Shown here: positions 27,379-35,244 of the stretch, one piece after another | Numbering within the stretch: the first letter of the stretch is position 1 | Layout: every line of letters begins with the position of its first letter | Assembly (NCBI RefSeq): GCF_016793485.1 | Contig: NZ_JAEULZ010000033.1 | Location: 50,960-114,959, forward strand | Direction of reading: 5' to 3' | Origin: Mesorhizobium sp. | GTDB taxonomy: Bacteria; Pseudomonadota; Alphaproteobacteria; Rhizobiales; Rhizobiaceae | Length of the DNA: 64,000 nucleotides | Notes under the pieces: generated by a model | What the model was told of the DNA's origin: nothing | Databases searched by the model: none | What the model saw: only the letters and a program-made list of their open reading frames with translations | Translations under genes and position numbers: made by a program

Positions 27379-28299
27379 TCAGCGCAGCTTGATGCGCGGA
27401 TCGATGAATGGCGCGACGATGTCGGCGAGCAGGTTGCCCAGCACGATCGCGCATGCCGAAACCAGCGTGACGCCCATGATGATCGGGATGTCGACGCGCT
27501 GGATCGCCTGCCAGGCGAGCTGGCCGATGCCCGGCCACCCGAACACGCTCTCGACGACGACGATGCCGCCCATGAAAATCCCGATATCGATCCCGATCAT
27601 CGCGACGACGGGCAGGATGGCGTTCGGGAAGGCGTGCCGCAGCAGGATCGTGCCCCGCTGCAGCCCTTTGGCGCGCGCCGTGCGGATGTAGTCCTGGCGC
27701 AGCACGTCGATCATCGACGAGCGCATCATGCGAGCGTACCAGCCGGCGCCGAGGATGCCGAGCGTCAGCGACGGCAGCACAAGATGCCGCCACGTTCCGT
27801 AGCCGCCGATCGGGAACCAGCCGAGCTGGACGGCGAAGACGTAGAGCAGCAGCAGCCCGACCACGAACTGCGGCGCCGACACGCCGACGAACGACGTGAC
27901 CATCAGCGTCTGGTCCGTCACGCTGCCGCGCTTGACGGCCGCGACGAGCCCCATGCTCAGCCCGATCGCCAGTTCGCAGATGATCGCGCCGACCATCAGG
28001 AGAAGACTCGCCGGCAGCCGCGCGACGATCAGCTCGCTGACCTCCGAGCGCTGGATGTAGGAGCGCCCGAAATCGCCGCTCAGCAGGTTCGTCAGGTAGC
28101 GCCAGTACTGGATAAAGAAGGGCTGATCGAGGCCGAGTTGCTGGCGTATGTTCTCGACCGTCTGCGGCGTCGCGCTGCGCCCGGCGATCTGGCGCACCGG
28201 ATCGGCCGGCAGCAAATAAAGCAGCGCGAAGGTGATGATCGAGACGCCAAGCAGGATCAGCGCGGACTGGATCAGGCGGCGGATGATGTACGCGATCAT
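27379..28299 (-). CDS. Peptide ABC transporter permease, DppB type
   Basis: An inner-membrane permease of about 306 residues. MIAYIIRRLIQSALILLGVS is the usual DppB start, LGLDQPFFIQYWRYL the periplasmic segment, and DYIRTARAKGLQRGTILLRHAF the EAA motif. It overlaps the DppC-type gene by four bases (ATGA). The frame is open well upstream, but that part lies inside the DppC gene. Together with the next protein it forms the channel. Confidence 0.94.
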   Translation of the reverse strand: MIAYIIRRLIQSALILLGVSIITFALLYLLPADPVRQIAGRSATPQTVENIRQQLGLDQPFFIQYWRYLTNLLSGDFGRSYIQRSEVSELIVARLPASLLLMVGAIICELAIGLSMGLVAAVKRGSVTDQTLMVTSFVGVSAPQFVVGLLLLYVFAVQLGWFPIGGYGTWRHLVLPSLTLGILGAGWYARMMRSSMIDVLRQDYIRTARAKGLQRGTILLRHAFPNAILPVVAMIGIDIGIFMGGIVVVESVFGWPGIGQLAWQAIQRVDIPIIMGVTLVSACAIVLGNLLADIVAPFIDPRIKLR

Positions 28300-29210
28300 G
28301 ACGCCCCCCGCTGTGTCGGGTCGAGGATGTCGCGCAGCGCATCGCCGACGAGGTTGAAGGCGAGCGCCAGCGCGAGGATGGCCGCGCCCGGGAAGAACAC
28401 CAGCCACGGCGCAACCTGGAAGTAGGTCTGGTTCTCGAAGATGATGTTGCCCCATGAAGCCGTCGGCGGCTGCACGCCGATGCCGAGATAGGACAACGTC
28501 GCCTCGAGAAGCACGGTGGTCGAGATGCCGAGCGTGCCCCACACGATCAGCGTCGGCAGCAGATGCGGCAGGATATGGCGAAACAGGATTCGCGGCGTGC
28601 TGGCTCCGATCGTCCGTTCGGCGTCGATGAACTCGCGCTCAGCCAGCGAACTCGTCTCCGTGTAGATGATGCGCGCGGTCTGCACCCAGTTCACAAGCGC
28701 GATCACCAGCGCGACGATCCACAGGCTCGGCTGCAGGATGGCCGCCAGGCAGATCGCCAGCAGCAGCGCCGGAAAGGCCATCATCAGGTCGGTGAACCGC
28801 ATCAGCGCGCTGCCGATCCAGCCGCGGAAATAGCCGGCCGTGACGCCTACCAGCGCGCCGATCAGCAGGGCAGCGCCATTCGCCACGATGCCGATGATCA
28901 GCGACGTCCTCGCGCCGTAGAGGACACGGGTCGCGAGGTCGCGTCCGAGCAGGTCGGTTCCCAGCCAGAATTGTCCGCTCGGCGGCAGAGGCGCGCCTTC
29001 CAGCGTCAGGCCGTCGAACATCTGTTCGTTCGGGTCGTAAGGCGTCAGCCACGGCGCGAACACCGCGCCCGCAACCACCAGCGCGATGATGACCAGCCCC
29101 AGCACCGCCAGCCGCCGGCGCAGCAACCGTGGCCAGACCCCGCTACGGGCCCGGACCGGCAGGACGGGTGCGGATATCTCAGGCGTGATCGGAGTGCTCA
29201 TCGCCCTCAT
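28296..29210 (-). CDS. Peptide ABC transporter permease, DppC type
   Basis: A 304-residue inner-membrane permease. Features of DppC are FWLGTDLLGRDLATRVLYGA, RTSLIIGIVANGAALLIG, DLMMAFPALLLAICLA and the EAA motif EREFIDAERTIGASTPRILF. Two in-frame starts (29210 and 29201) both lie inside the amiR-like gene; the second looks more like other DppC N-termini (MSTPITP). Translation is coupled to the regulator gene upstream. Confidence 0.92.
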   Translation of the reverse strand: MRAMSTPITPEISAPVLPVRARSGVWPRLLRRRLAVLGLVIIALVVAGAVFAPWLTPYDPNEQMFDGLTLEGAPLPPSGQFWLGTDLLGRDLATRVLYGARTSLIIGIVANGAALLIGALVGVTAGYFRGWIGSALMRFTDLMMAFPALLLAICLAAILQPSLWIVALVIALVNWVQTARIIYTETSSLAEREFIDAERTIGASTPRILFRHILPHLLPTLIVWGTLGISTTVLLEATLSYLGIGVQPPTASWGNIIFENQTYFQVAPWLVFFPGAAILALALAFNLVGDALRDILDPTQRGAS

Positions 29211-29778
29211 CCGTCATCGCCACGATGCGCCGCGCCGCCTCTTCCATGCTGACCTGCCAGCTCATTGCCAGGGAGCGAAGCTGCGCATATGCCCTATCAT
29301 CTGTAGCGCCCTGCGCTGCGAGCGCCGTCACCGCGCGCACGATCGTCTGCCGCTCGGCGACGCGGGCGCGCAGCGCCACGATCTCGTCGGCCAGGCTGCG
29401 CCGTTCCTCGAATGACTGCCGCGCGATCAGAAGCGCCGAATAGACGCCGGAGTTGCCGACCGGCTTCAGCAGTTGCGCATCCGCCTTCTGCGACAGCGCC
29501 CATTCGATTCGGCCCGGAGCCTCCGAGCCGATCAGCGCGATGGTCGGCATGGGAGCTTCGCCGGGCGCCCAGGGAAACTGCTCGTCAAAACCAAGGTCCG
29601 CGTCGAAGAAAACGAAATCTGCCCCCAGCGCCTCGGCCGGCAATTCCGGCCAGCAATCCACCGCATCCAGCCCGATCGCCGCCAGTTGGCGCAGGATCGC
29701 CGCACCCGTCGCATGCGGACGGTGCAGCACGAACGCACGCGCGCCACCGAGATTGGGGATGCGTGTCGCGCGGCTCAC
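29179..29778 (-). CDS. amiR: ANTAR-domain antiterminator, AmiR/NasT family
   Basis: A 199-residue protein with an N-terminal receiver-like domain (GARAFVLHRPHATGAAILRQ, GADFVFFDADLGF) and a C-terminal coiled coil with ANTAR helices (RQSFEERRSLADEIVALRAR, then TDDRAYAQLRSLAMSWQVSM). ANTAR proteins bind paired RNA hairpins and prevent transcription termination. It overlaps amiC by four bases and DppC by about 32. In Pseudomonas, AmiC holds AmiR inactive until an amide binds. The terminator in the leader upstream of amiC gives it an obvious target. The family call is good; the mechanism is inferred. Confidence 0.87.
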   Translation of the reverse strand: MSRATRIPNLGGARAFVLHRPHATGAAILRQLAAIGLDAVDCWPELPAEALGADFVFFDADLGFDEQFPWAPGEAPMPTIALIGSEAPGRIEWALSQKADAQLLKPVGNSGVYSALLIARQSFEERRSLADEIVALRARVAERQTIVRAVTALAAQGATDDRAYAQLRSLAMSWQVSMEEAARRIVAMTDEGDEHSDHA

Positions 29779-30884
29779 GACACCACCTTCAGGCGCGGCC
29801 GGCCAAAAGTCTCGGTGCGATCATAGCGCGAAAGGTAGGGATCGGGTGCGACGGCCTCGGTCCTCTGGACAACCTCGAAACCCTCGCCGGAGACGCGGCC
29901 GATCTCGACCGGCACTGTCGCATGCTGTGTGCGCGGATCGATCGCGATCCTCCCGAAGGGCGTGTCGAACTGCTCACGCGCAAAGATTGCCGGCAACTCG
30001 GCGAATGTCGCTTCCGGATTGATAGCGAGCACCCTCGCCAGCACCTGCACGGCCGCATAATTGGAAGCGGCAAGCGACGACCCGATCATGCCGCTCGTCC
30101 CCTCAGCATCAGCCCGGCGAAAATAAGGGCCTGCCGAAAGGTGGCCCTGCGCGAACGCGCCGATGACGGGCAACTCCGCTTCGGTAAGATTGCACGACAG
30201 GATCGGACATTGCTCGGGCCCGAAGCGTTCGTCCCTGCTGGCCAGTTCGGCATAGGCCTTGATGAAGGCATAGCTCGACGGCCCGATCAGATTGTTCAGG
30301 ATGAAGGACGGTCGCGTCGCCTCGATCTCGGCGATCATGTGGGAAACGTCGGTTTCACCCAGACGCAGATAGCGTTCGCCGAGAACATCGCCACGCGCGT
30401 CCGCGATCAGGTCGCGCGCCACGCGGTTGGTTTCCCAGCCCCAAATGTAGTTCGACCCCACCAGATACCCGTTCGCCCCGAACTTCGGCACGACGTAGCC
30501 CAGCAACGGCACCAGATGCTGGTTCGGGCAGGCATGCATATAGACGACATGCTCGTTCGCCTCGAACCCCTCATAGGGCGATGCGTACCAGAGCGTGCCC
30601 CCGGTTTTTTCGAGAACAGGGATGACTTCCTTGCGGCTCCACGAGGTCACGCAGCCGATGATATGCCGCGCCTTGCTGTTGGCCAGGATGTCGGCGCAGC
30701 CGGTCGCATAATTGTCGACATTGCCGGCAGGGTCGTACTCGACGGGCACGAAGGCGATCGGCATCTGCGGATCGGCGTTTACGTCGGCGATCGCCGCCAG
30801 CACGCCGGCGCGGCTGGCCTCGGAGACGACGGGATAGGTGCCAGATCGCGAATAAAGGACACCGATCTCGACCTGGCGCTTCAT
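29775..30884 (-). CDS. amiC: AmiC-type amide sensor (periplasmic-binding-protein fold)
   Basis: A protein of about 369 residues, type I binding-protein fold, close to AmiC and urea-binding proteins. It begins MKRQVEIGVLYSRSGTYPVV without a signal peptide, as expected for a cytoplasmic sensor that sequesters AmiR. Other motifs: ARHIIGCVTSWSRKEVIPVL, GSNYIWGWETNRVARD, and GPYFRRADAEGTSG. The ATG at 30884 follows GGAGA by five bases; the in-frame ATG at 30947 would add a hydrophobic stretch translated across the leader terminator and is rejected. It heads the operon whose enzyme is a formamidase. Confidence 0.88.
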   Translation of the reverse strand: MKRQVEIGVLYSRSGTYPVVSEASRAGVLAAIADVNADPQMPIAFVPVEYDPAGNVDNYATGCADILANSKARHIIGCVTSWSRKEVIPVLEKTGGTLWYASPYEGFEANEHVVYMHACPNQHLVPLLGYVVPKFGANGYLVGSNYIWGWETNRVARDLIADARGDVLGERYLRLGETDVSHMIAEIEATRPSFILNNLIGPSSYAFIKAYAELASRDERFGPEQCPILSCNLTEAELPVIGAFAQGHLSAGPYFRRADAEGTSGMIGSSLAASNYAAVQVLARVLAINPEATFAELPAIFAREQFDTPFGRIAIDPRTQHATVPVEIGRVSGEGFEVVQRTEAVAPDPYLSRYDRTETFGRPRLKVVS

Positions 30885-30899
30885 CTGCTCTCCAAAACG

Positions 30900-30934
30900 A
30901 AAAAGCCCCGCCGCCAGCACCGGAAAGGCGAGGC
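30900..30934 (-). terminator. Intrinsic terminator in the amiC leader (antitermination target)
   Basis: On the minus strand GCCTCGCC (30934-30927) pairs with GGCGGGGC (30912-30905) over eight base pairs (one G-U), with a 14-base loop, followed directly by TTTTT (30904-30900). It ends just 15 bases before the amiC start and after a promoter, so unless it is overcome the operon is off. This is the classic arrangement for AmiR-type antitermination. Confidence 0.7.
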
Positions 30935-30954
30935 ATGCGAGGCACATTTGCCGT

Positions 30955-30971
30955 CCGGCGCACGGTGCCGG
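30955..30971 (-). promoter_or_regulatory. Leader hairpin, possible ANTAR recognition element
   Basis: CCGGC and GCCGG form a five-base-pair stem around a seven-base loop ACCGTGC. ANTAR targets have six-base loops with A first and G fourth; here A and G are in those places but the loop is one base longer. A second stem, GGC-AAATGT-GCC (30952-30941), follows but its loop does not match well. Confidence 0.4.
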
Positions 30972-30982
30972 TATTTCAGTCT

Positions 30983-31010
30983 AGCCTAGCGGCCGGTTCA
31001 GCCGAGTCAA
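30983..31010 (-). promoter_or_regulatory. Probable promoter of the amiC operon
   Basis: TTGACT (31010-31005), a 16-base spacer and TAGGCT (30988-30983) on the minus strand. It would start a leader of about 90 bases containing the hairpin and terminator. The -35 is good, the -10 weak. Confidence 0.5.
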
Positions 31011-31174
31011 GCCGGGTTCTGCGCAAAAGATCGGCGGGCATCGATCAAGCACATTTTTTGCACAACGGACGCAGTTGATCGGCACGCACTGAGCGAGGGA
31101 GGCATCAAATCATATAGGATATAGGATTGCCCCGATTGCCCCTTCGCGATACATTTTTCTTTGAAGGGGACAAT

Positions 31175-31879
31175 ATGAACAGCGTGCTGCCGTCCGATCT
31201 TTTGAGCGACGCCCGCCAGTCGGCCGGGCTGAAGGCTATCAACCGGCACGGCCTCGCGGAGGAGGCCTACGAGGCGATCTTCGCCCAGTTGATGGCGCTC
31301 AAGATCGCACCGGGCTCGCGCATCACCGTCGACAACCTCGCCCGTGAGCTAAACGTCTCGCAGACACCGATCCGCGAAGCGCTGGGTCGGCTCGAAGGCG
31401 AAGGCCTCGTGGTGAAGACTCACCTCATCGGCTACAGCGCCGCACCCCAGATCGCGCGCCGCCGTTTCGACGAGCTCTACGACCTGCGCCTGCAGCTCGA
31501 GCCTGAGGCTGCGCAGCGCGCGGCGCGTACGATGGACGCCCCGCGGCTCGCGGTGTTGCGGGAGGTTGCTGGCGTCATGTCTCGTCGAAGCGGCGACGAG
31601 CAGTATCGATATTCTACCTTCGCACGCTTCGACGCGATCTTCCACGACCGCATCCTCGAATTTGGCGGCAACGAACTGATCCGCCAGACGCTGGCGCACC
31701 AGCACACTCACTTCCACATCTTCCGCCTTATGTTTCACTCCCGCGTGACAGAGGAGGCGCTCGACGAGCACGAGGCGCTGCTCGTGACGTTCGAGGCTGG
31801 AGATGCCAAGGCTGCGAAACGGGCGATGCGCGACCACATCGAGCGGTCGCGTGACAGATTGCTGCCGGCATTCGAATGA
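31175..31879 (+). CDS. GntR-family transcriptional regulator, FCD subfamily
   Basis: A regulator of about 234 residues. The helix-turn-helix is ITVDNLARELNVSQTPIREAL after the helix EEAYEAIFAQLMALKIAPGS. The FCD effector domain has RRRFDELYDLRLQLEPEAAQ, FARFDAIFHDRILEFGGNEL and LDEHEALLVTFEAGD. I chose ATG 31175, which follows AAGGGGAC. An upstream repeat ATATAGGATATAGGAT near 31112 may be its operator or -10. It is divergent from the amide operon and followed by a DJ-1/PfpI gene, so it may control either. Confidence 0.9.
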   Translation: MNSVLPSDLLSDARQSAGLKAINRHGLAEEAYEAIFAQLMALKIAPGSRITVDNLARELNVSQTPIREALGRLEGEGLVVKTHLIGYSAAPQIARRRFDELYDLRLQLEPEAAQRAARTMDAPRLAVLREVAGVMSRRSGDEQYRYSTFARFDAIFHDRILEFGGNELIRQTLAHQHTHFHIFRLMFHSRVTEEALDEHEALLVTFEAGDAKAAKRAMRDHIERSRDRLLPAFE

Positions 31880-31976
31880 CCGATGCCGGGTAGACCAGAG
31901 CAAGAATGGCTGTCGGATGAGCCGGCGGCTCTGGGAGCAAAATCCGGGGCGAACCCCGAACAACGGAGGAACTGAA

Positions 31977-32600
31977 ATGGCTGGCAAGAAAATCCTGATG
32001 CTGACAGGCGAATTCACCGAGGAATACGAGATCTTCGTGTTCCAGCAGGGCATGGAGGCAGTCGGCCACACCGTGCATGTGATCTGCCCCGACAAGAAGG
32101 CGGGCGAAAAGATCCAGACGTCGCTGCACGACTTCGAGGGCCACCAGACCTACATCGAGCGCTACGGCCATTTCGCCGACATCAACAAGACCTTCTCGGA
32201 AGCGGAAAAGCAGCTCGACCAGTACGACGCGGTATATTGCGCCGGCGGCCGCGGCCCGGAATATATCCGCACGGACAAGCGCATCCAGGCGATCGTCAAG
32301 CACTTCCATGACACCAAGAAGCCGATCTTCACGATCTGCCATGGCGTGCAGATTCTCGTCGCCGTCGACGGTGTCGTGCGCGGCAAGAAGGTCGCCGCGC
32401 TCGGCGCATGCGAGCCGGAAGTAAAGCTCGCCGGCGGCACCTACATCGACGTCAAGCCGACCGAAGCCTATGTCGACGGCACCATGGTTTCAGCCAAGGG
32501 CTGGACGGGCCTCGCCGCCTTCATGCGCGAATGCCTGAAGGTGCTCGGCACCGAAATCCGCCACGGCGCTGTAAAGGGCAGCGAGAAGGCCGCCGCCTGA
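31977..32600 (+). CDS. DJ-1/PfpI family protein
   Basis: A 207-residue protein of the DJ-1/PfpI superfamily, which includes proteases, glyoxalases, isonitrile hydratases and chaperones. The start is KKILMLTGEFTEEYEIFVFQ, and the nucleophile elbow is FTICHGVQILVA (Cys121 followed by His), with CAGGRGPEYI providing the usual Gly-rich loop. A strong ribosome site GGAGGA precedes ATG 31977. It follows the GntR gene by 97 bases and ends at a terminator. Isonitrile hydratases make N-substituted formamides, which would suit the nearby formamidase, but nothing in this sequence singles that out. Confidence 0.88.
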   Translation: MAGKKILMLTGEFTEEYEIFVFQQGMEAVGHTVHVICPDKKAGEKIQTSLHDFEGHQTYIERYGHFADINKTFSEAEKQLDQYDAVYCAGGRGPEYIRTDKRIQAIVKHFHDTKKPIFTICHGVQILVAVDGVVRGKKVAALGACEPEVKLAGGTYIDVKPTEAYVDGTMVSAKGWTGLAAFMRECLKVLGTEIRHGAVKGSEKAAA

Positions 32601-32623
32601 TCGCATCGACGGACACAAAAAAG

Positions 32624-32651
32624 GCCGCCGGGCACAAGCCTGGCGGCTTTT
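32624..32651. terminator. Bidirectional intrinsic terminator
   Basis: GCCGCCGGGC (32624-32633), loop ACAA, GCCTGGCGGC (32638-32647), then TTTT; an A-run precedes the stem, so it can act on both strands. It separates the converging DJ-1 and HtrA-like genes. Confidence 0.85.
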
Positions 32652-32667
32652 CTTTGCCCGGTCGACT

Positions 32668-33573
32668 TTACTGAAGCTGCGGCTTCTTCAGGAAACTGTC
32701 ACGGTCAGCGGTCTTGATCCGCAGCCACGTCTCGCGCCCGTCGCGCACCACGCGCATCGGCACTTCCGCGCCAGCCGGCCCGCTCGCCCAAAGCTTGCGA
32801 TAGAAGTCACTCAGTCCCTCGACCTCGCCGTCGCGCACGTCGGAGATGATGTCGCCCTGCTTCAGGCCAGCACGCGCGGCGGGGCCGCCTTCCGACACGC
32901 TCATGACGATCACCTCGCCATTGCTTTCCGCCGAGAACGCGCCCAGCCACGGCCGCGCAGGCTTGTTGACGCGGCCCCGGCTGACCAGATCATCCAGGAT
33001 CGGCGGCAGAAGGTCGATCGGCACGATCATGTTGATATCGGAAACCTCTTCGCCACGAGCCATCTGCAAGCGCAGCGACCCGACGCCGAGCAGGCTGCCG
33101 TCGAGTCCAATCAGCGCCGCCCCGCCCCATGACTGATGCGCCGGCGAGGTGAAGATCGCGTCTTCCAGAAGGTATTCCCAGTAACCTGCGAATTCCTGCC
33201 GGGCGACGATCGTCGTCTCGACGAAATCGCCGCGCCCGTCGGCCAGGATAGCCTCGTCGCCAACCTGCACAGCGGAAGCCTTGCCCAATTCCACGGCGGG
33301 AAGGTCAAGCGCTCCAAGCGCCTGCACGAGGCCAAACCCGGTTTCCTGGTCGTAGGAAAGCGGGTGCGCGGGCACCACCTTGCCGTCGTGCCGGGTCAGC
33401 CAGACTTCCTCGGCCTCGGTGATCAGGTAGCCGATCGTGAGCACCAGCCCATTGTCGCGGATGACGATGCCGCTTCCCTCGCGCTGGTTGCCGAGCGTAC
33501 CTGCGGTGAAAGCATCGTCGGGTACGGAACTGCGCACGGCCACGACGGACTGCAAGGTCTTTTCGAATGTCAT
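32668..33573 (-). CDS. HtrA-like protein with trypsin and PDZ domains, catalytic triad lost
   Basis: A protein of about 301 residues with an S1C (HtrA-type) domain followed by one PDZ domain (residues about 205-290; SNGEVIVMSVSEGGPAARAG, KQGDIISDVRDGEVEGLSDF). The family motif GSGIVIRDNGLVLTIGYLI shows Tyr49 where the catalytic His belongs; YDQETGFGLVQA has Gly79 for Asp; and HQSWGGAALIG has Trp149 for the Ser in GNSGGP. All three triad residues are therefore replaced. No signal peptide, so it may be cytosolic. I used ATG 33573, with AGGA before it; 33591 is possible. Likely a pseudoprotease; the function is unknown. Confidence 0.85.
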   Translation of the reverse strand: MTFEKTLQSVVAVRSSVPDDAFTAGTLGNQREGSGIVIRDNGLVLTIGYLITEAEEVWLTRHDGKVVPAHPLSYDQETGFGLVQALGALDLPAVELGKASAVQVGDEAILADGRGDFVETTIVARQEFAGYWEYLLEDAIFTSPAHQSWGGAALIGLDGSLLGVGSLRLQMARGEEVSDINMIVPIDLLPPILDDLVSRGRVNKPARPWLGAFSAESNGEVIVMSVSEGGPAARAGLKQGDIISDVRDGEVEGLSDFYRKLWASGPAGAEVPMRVVRDGRETWLRIKTADRDSFLKKPQLQ

Positions 33574-33713
33574 ACCTTCATCCTGATACATGCCGGCCGA
33601 AGGCTCAACCCATGGCGGCCGGAATTTGCGGTATGAACTATAGCTAGGAAATCTGCGCGCGATCGCAAGCCGATCGTGTTCCGGCGGCCGATTCGGCGGC
33701 AGTGGAAAAGGGC

Positions 33714-35075
33714 TTAAACAGCGATGGAATGGCGCTGTTCATTCCGTCTGAGAAAGGCGTCAAACCGCGCCGCAATGGCCCGCACGAACGGCCGTCCACG
33801 CTCGGTAACGCGGAAATCGTCTCCGTCCCAGCTTACGAGGTGGTCAGGGTCGTTTTTCGCAACCCGCACGGCCTCGGCCAACAGGGGCGACGCCTGCCCA
33901 GGGAAGCGCTGCCCAAGCTTCACTGCGGAAAACCCGAAGCCGCACATGATCTGCTCGATCAGCCATGCGGTCGCCTTGTCGGCTTCGTCCAGCCGGTAGC
34001 CCCGCGCTGCGGGCAACCGTCCGGCAAGCGCGGCACGGCTGTATTCGGCGGTTGCGGCGATGTTCTGCACATAGCCCTGCGGCAGGCGGCCGATCGACGA
34101 CGCACCGAGGCCGATCAGCATGTCTGCGCCGTCGGTCGTGTAGCCCTGGAAATTCCGGCGCAGGCTGCCGTCGTGAAGCGCCCGCGCCATGCCGTCCTCC
34201 GGCAGGGCGAAATGGTCGAGGCCGATGGCGACGTAGCCCGCCTCTTCCAGCATCGCGGCGCCCAGTCTCGCCTGCGCGAACCGCTCATGGCCGTCCGGCA
34301 GCCGCGTATCGTCGATCAGCCGCTGGTGTTTCTTCATCCATGGCACATGCGCATAGCCGAACAGCGCAACACGATCCGGCCTCAGCGAGATCACCTGGTC
34401 GAGCGTCGCCGCCAGTGTGTCGGGCGTCTGGTGCGGCAGGCCATAGAGCACGTCGAGATTTACGGAGCCGACGCCTCGCGCCCGGAAGCCGGCGACGGCG
34501 TCACCAGTCGCCGCGAAGCTTTGCTGGCGGTTGATGACCCGCTGGACGGTCTCGTCGAAATCCTGCACGCCGAAGCTGGCGCGGGTCACCCCAAACCGTC
34601 CCCATGCGTCGAGCTTTTCCGAGGTGATATCGTTCGGATCGACTTCGAGGCTGATCTCGCAGTCATCGGCAAACTTGAATGCCCGTCGCAGCGCGGCACC
34701 CAGTCGGTCAATATCTTCCGCCCGCAGCATTGTGGGCGAACCGCCGCCGAGATGCACGGCCTTGACCCTCCGCTCCCCAAGCAGTCCGCCGAGCGTGTCT
34801 ATCTCCGCATGCAGCGCCTCGAGATAAGCCGATATCGGACCGTAGCGCAGCACCTGCCTGGTATGGCAGGCGCAGAACCAGCAGAGACGGTCGCAGAAGG
34901 GAATATGCAGGTAGAGCGACAGCGACGCATCCTCTGGGCTTTCCGAAAGCCACGCCCCATAGGTCTCGGCATCAATGCCGTCATGGAAGTGCGGCGCTGT
35001 CGGGTAGCTCGTGTAACGCGGCACAGGAGCGGAATGACGCTCGACAAGGCCGCGATCGATCTCGGTCGTAATCAT
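33714..35075 (-). CDS. hemN: Oxygen-independent coproporphyrinogen III oxidase
   Basis: A radical SAM enzyme of about 453 residues that makes protoporphyrinogen IX precursor without oxygen. The 4Fe-4S site is C61-x3-C65-x2-C68 in LHIPFCDRLCWFCACH. Other motifs: RYTSYPTAPHFHDG, VKAVHLGGGSPTMLRAEDI, NLDVLYGLPHQTPDTL. The length is that of true HemN rather than HemW. The ATG at 35075 was chosen; upstream frame to 35174 overlaps the FNR boxes. It supplies haem for the bd oxidase at low oxygen. Confidence 0.95.
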   Translation of the reverse strand: MITTEIDRGLVERHSAPVPRYTSYPTAPHFHDGIDAETYGAWLSESPEDASLSLYLHIPFCDRLCWFCACHTRQVLRYGPISAYLEALHAEIDTLGGLLGERRVKAVHLGGGSPTMLRAEDIDRLGAALRRAFKFADDCEISLEVDPNDITSEKLDAWGRFGVTRASFGVQDFDETVQRVINRQQSFAATGDAVAGFRARGVGSVNLDVLYGLPHQTPDTLAATLDQVISLRPDRVALFGYAHVPWMKKHQRLIDDTRLPDGHERFAQARLGAAMLEEAGYVAIGLDHFALPEDGMARALHDGSLRRNFQGYTTDGADMLIGLGASSIGRLPQGYVQNIAATAEYSRAALAGRLPAARGYRLDEADKATAWLIEQIMCGFGFSAVKLGQRFPGQASPLLAEAVRVAKNDPDHLVSWDGDDFRVTERGRPFVRAIAARFDAFLRRNEQRHSIAV

Positions 35076-35109
35076 GCTTGCCGTTTTCGCACGAGGCAGG
35101 CGAGCCGCC

Positions 35110-35146
35110 TTGATCTCGGTCAAAGATCGCCTTTGACCGAGATCAT
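35110..35146. promoter_or_regulatory. Two FNR boxes forming a perfect inverted repeat
   Basis: TTGATCTCGGTCAA (35110-35123) and TTGACCGAGATCAT (35133-35146) both resemble the FNR/FixK consensus TTGATnnnnATCAA. TGATCTCGGTCAAAG (35111-35125) and its exact reverse complement (35131-35145) are separated by five bases, so the whole is a perfect 15-base inverted repeat. It lies between hemN (minus) and fnrL (plus). Spacing to a start about 41 bases away suits the right box for hemN and the left box for fnrL. Confidence 0.75.
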
Positions 35147-35244
35147 CCGATCGCAGGCGCGGCACTTTGACCATGCGTCAATAGTGTCTATGGATATGTC
35201 CGTGAATTTGTCCCACCTCGAAATTGGTATCGTGGACGGGATTC

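Noticed and set aside
25700-27691. A 663-codon open frame on the plus strand
   Set aside because: It is antisense to the peptide-binding protein and part of the dppB-type gene, and is rich in His, Arg and Asp in the pattern of a shadow frame.
30885-30947. An N-terminal extension of amiC resembling a signal peptide
   Set aside because: It would be translated across the leader terminator, and AmiC-type sensors are cytoplasmic; ATG 30884 has the better ribosome site.
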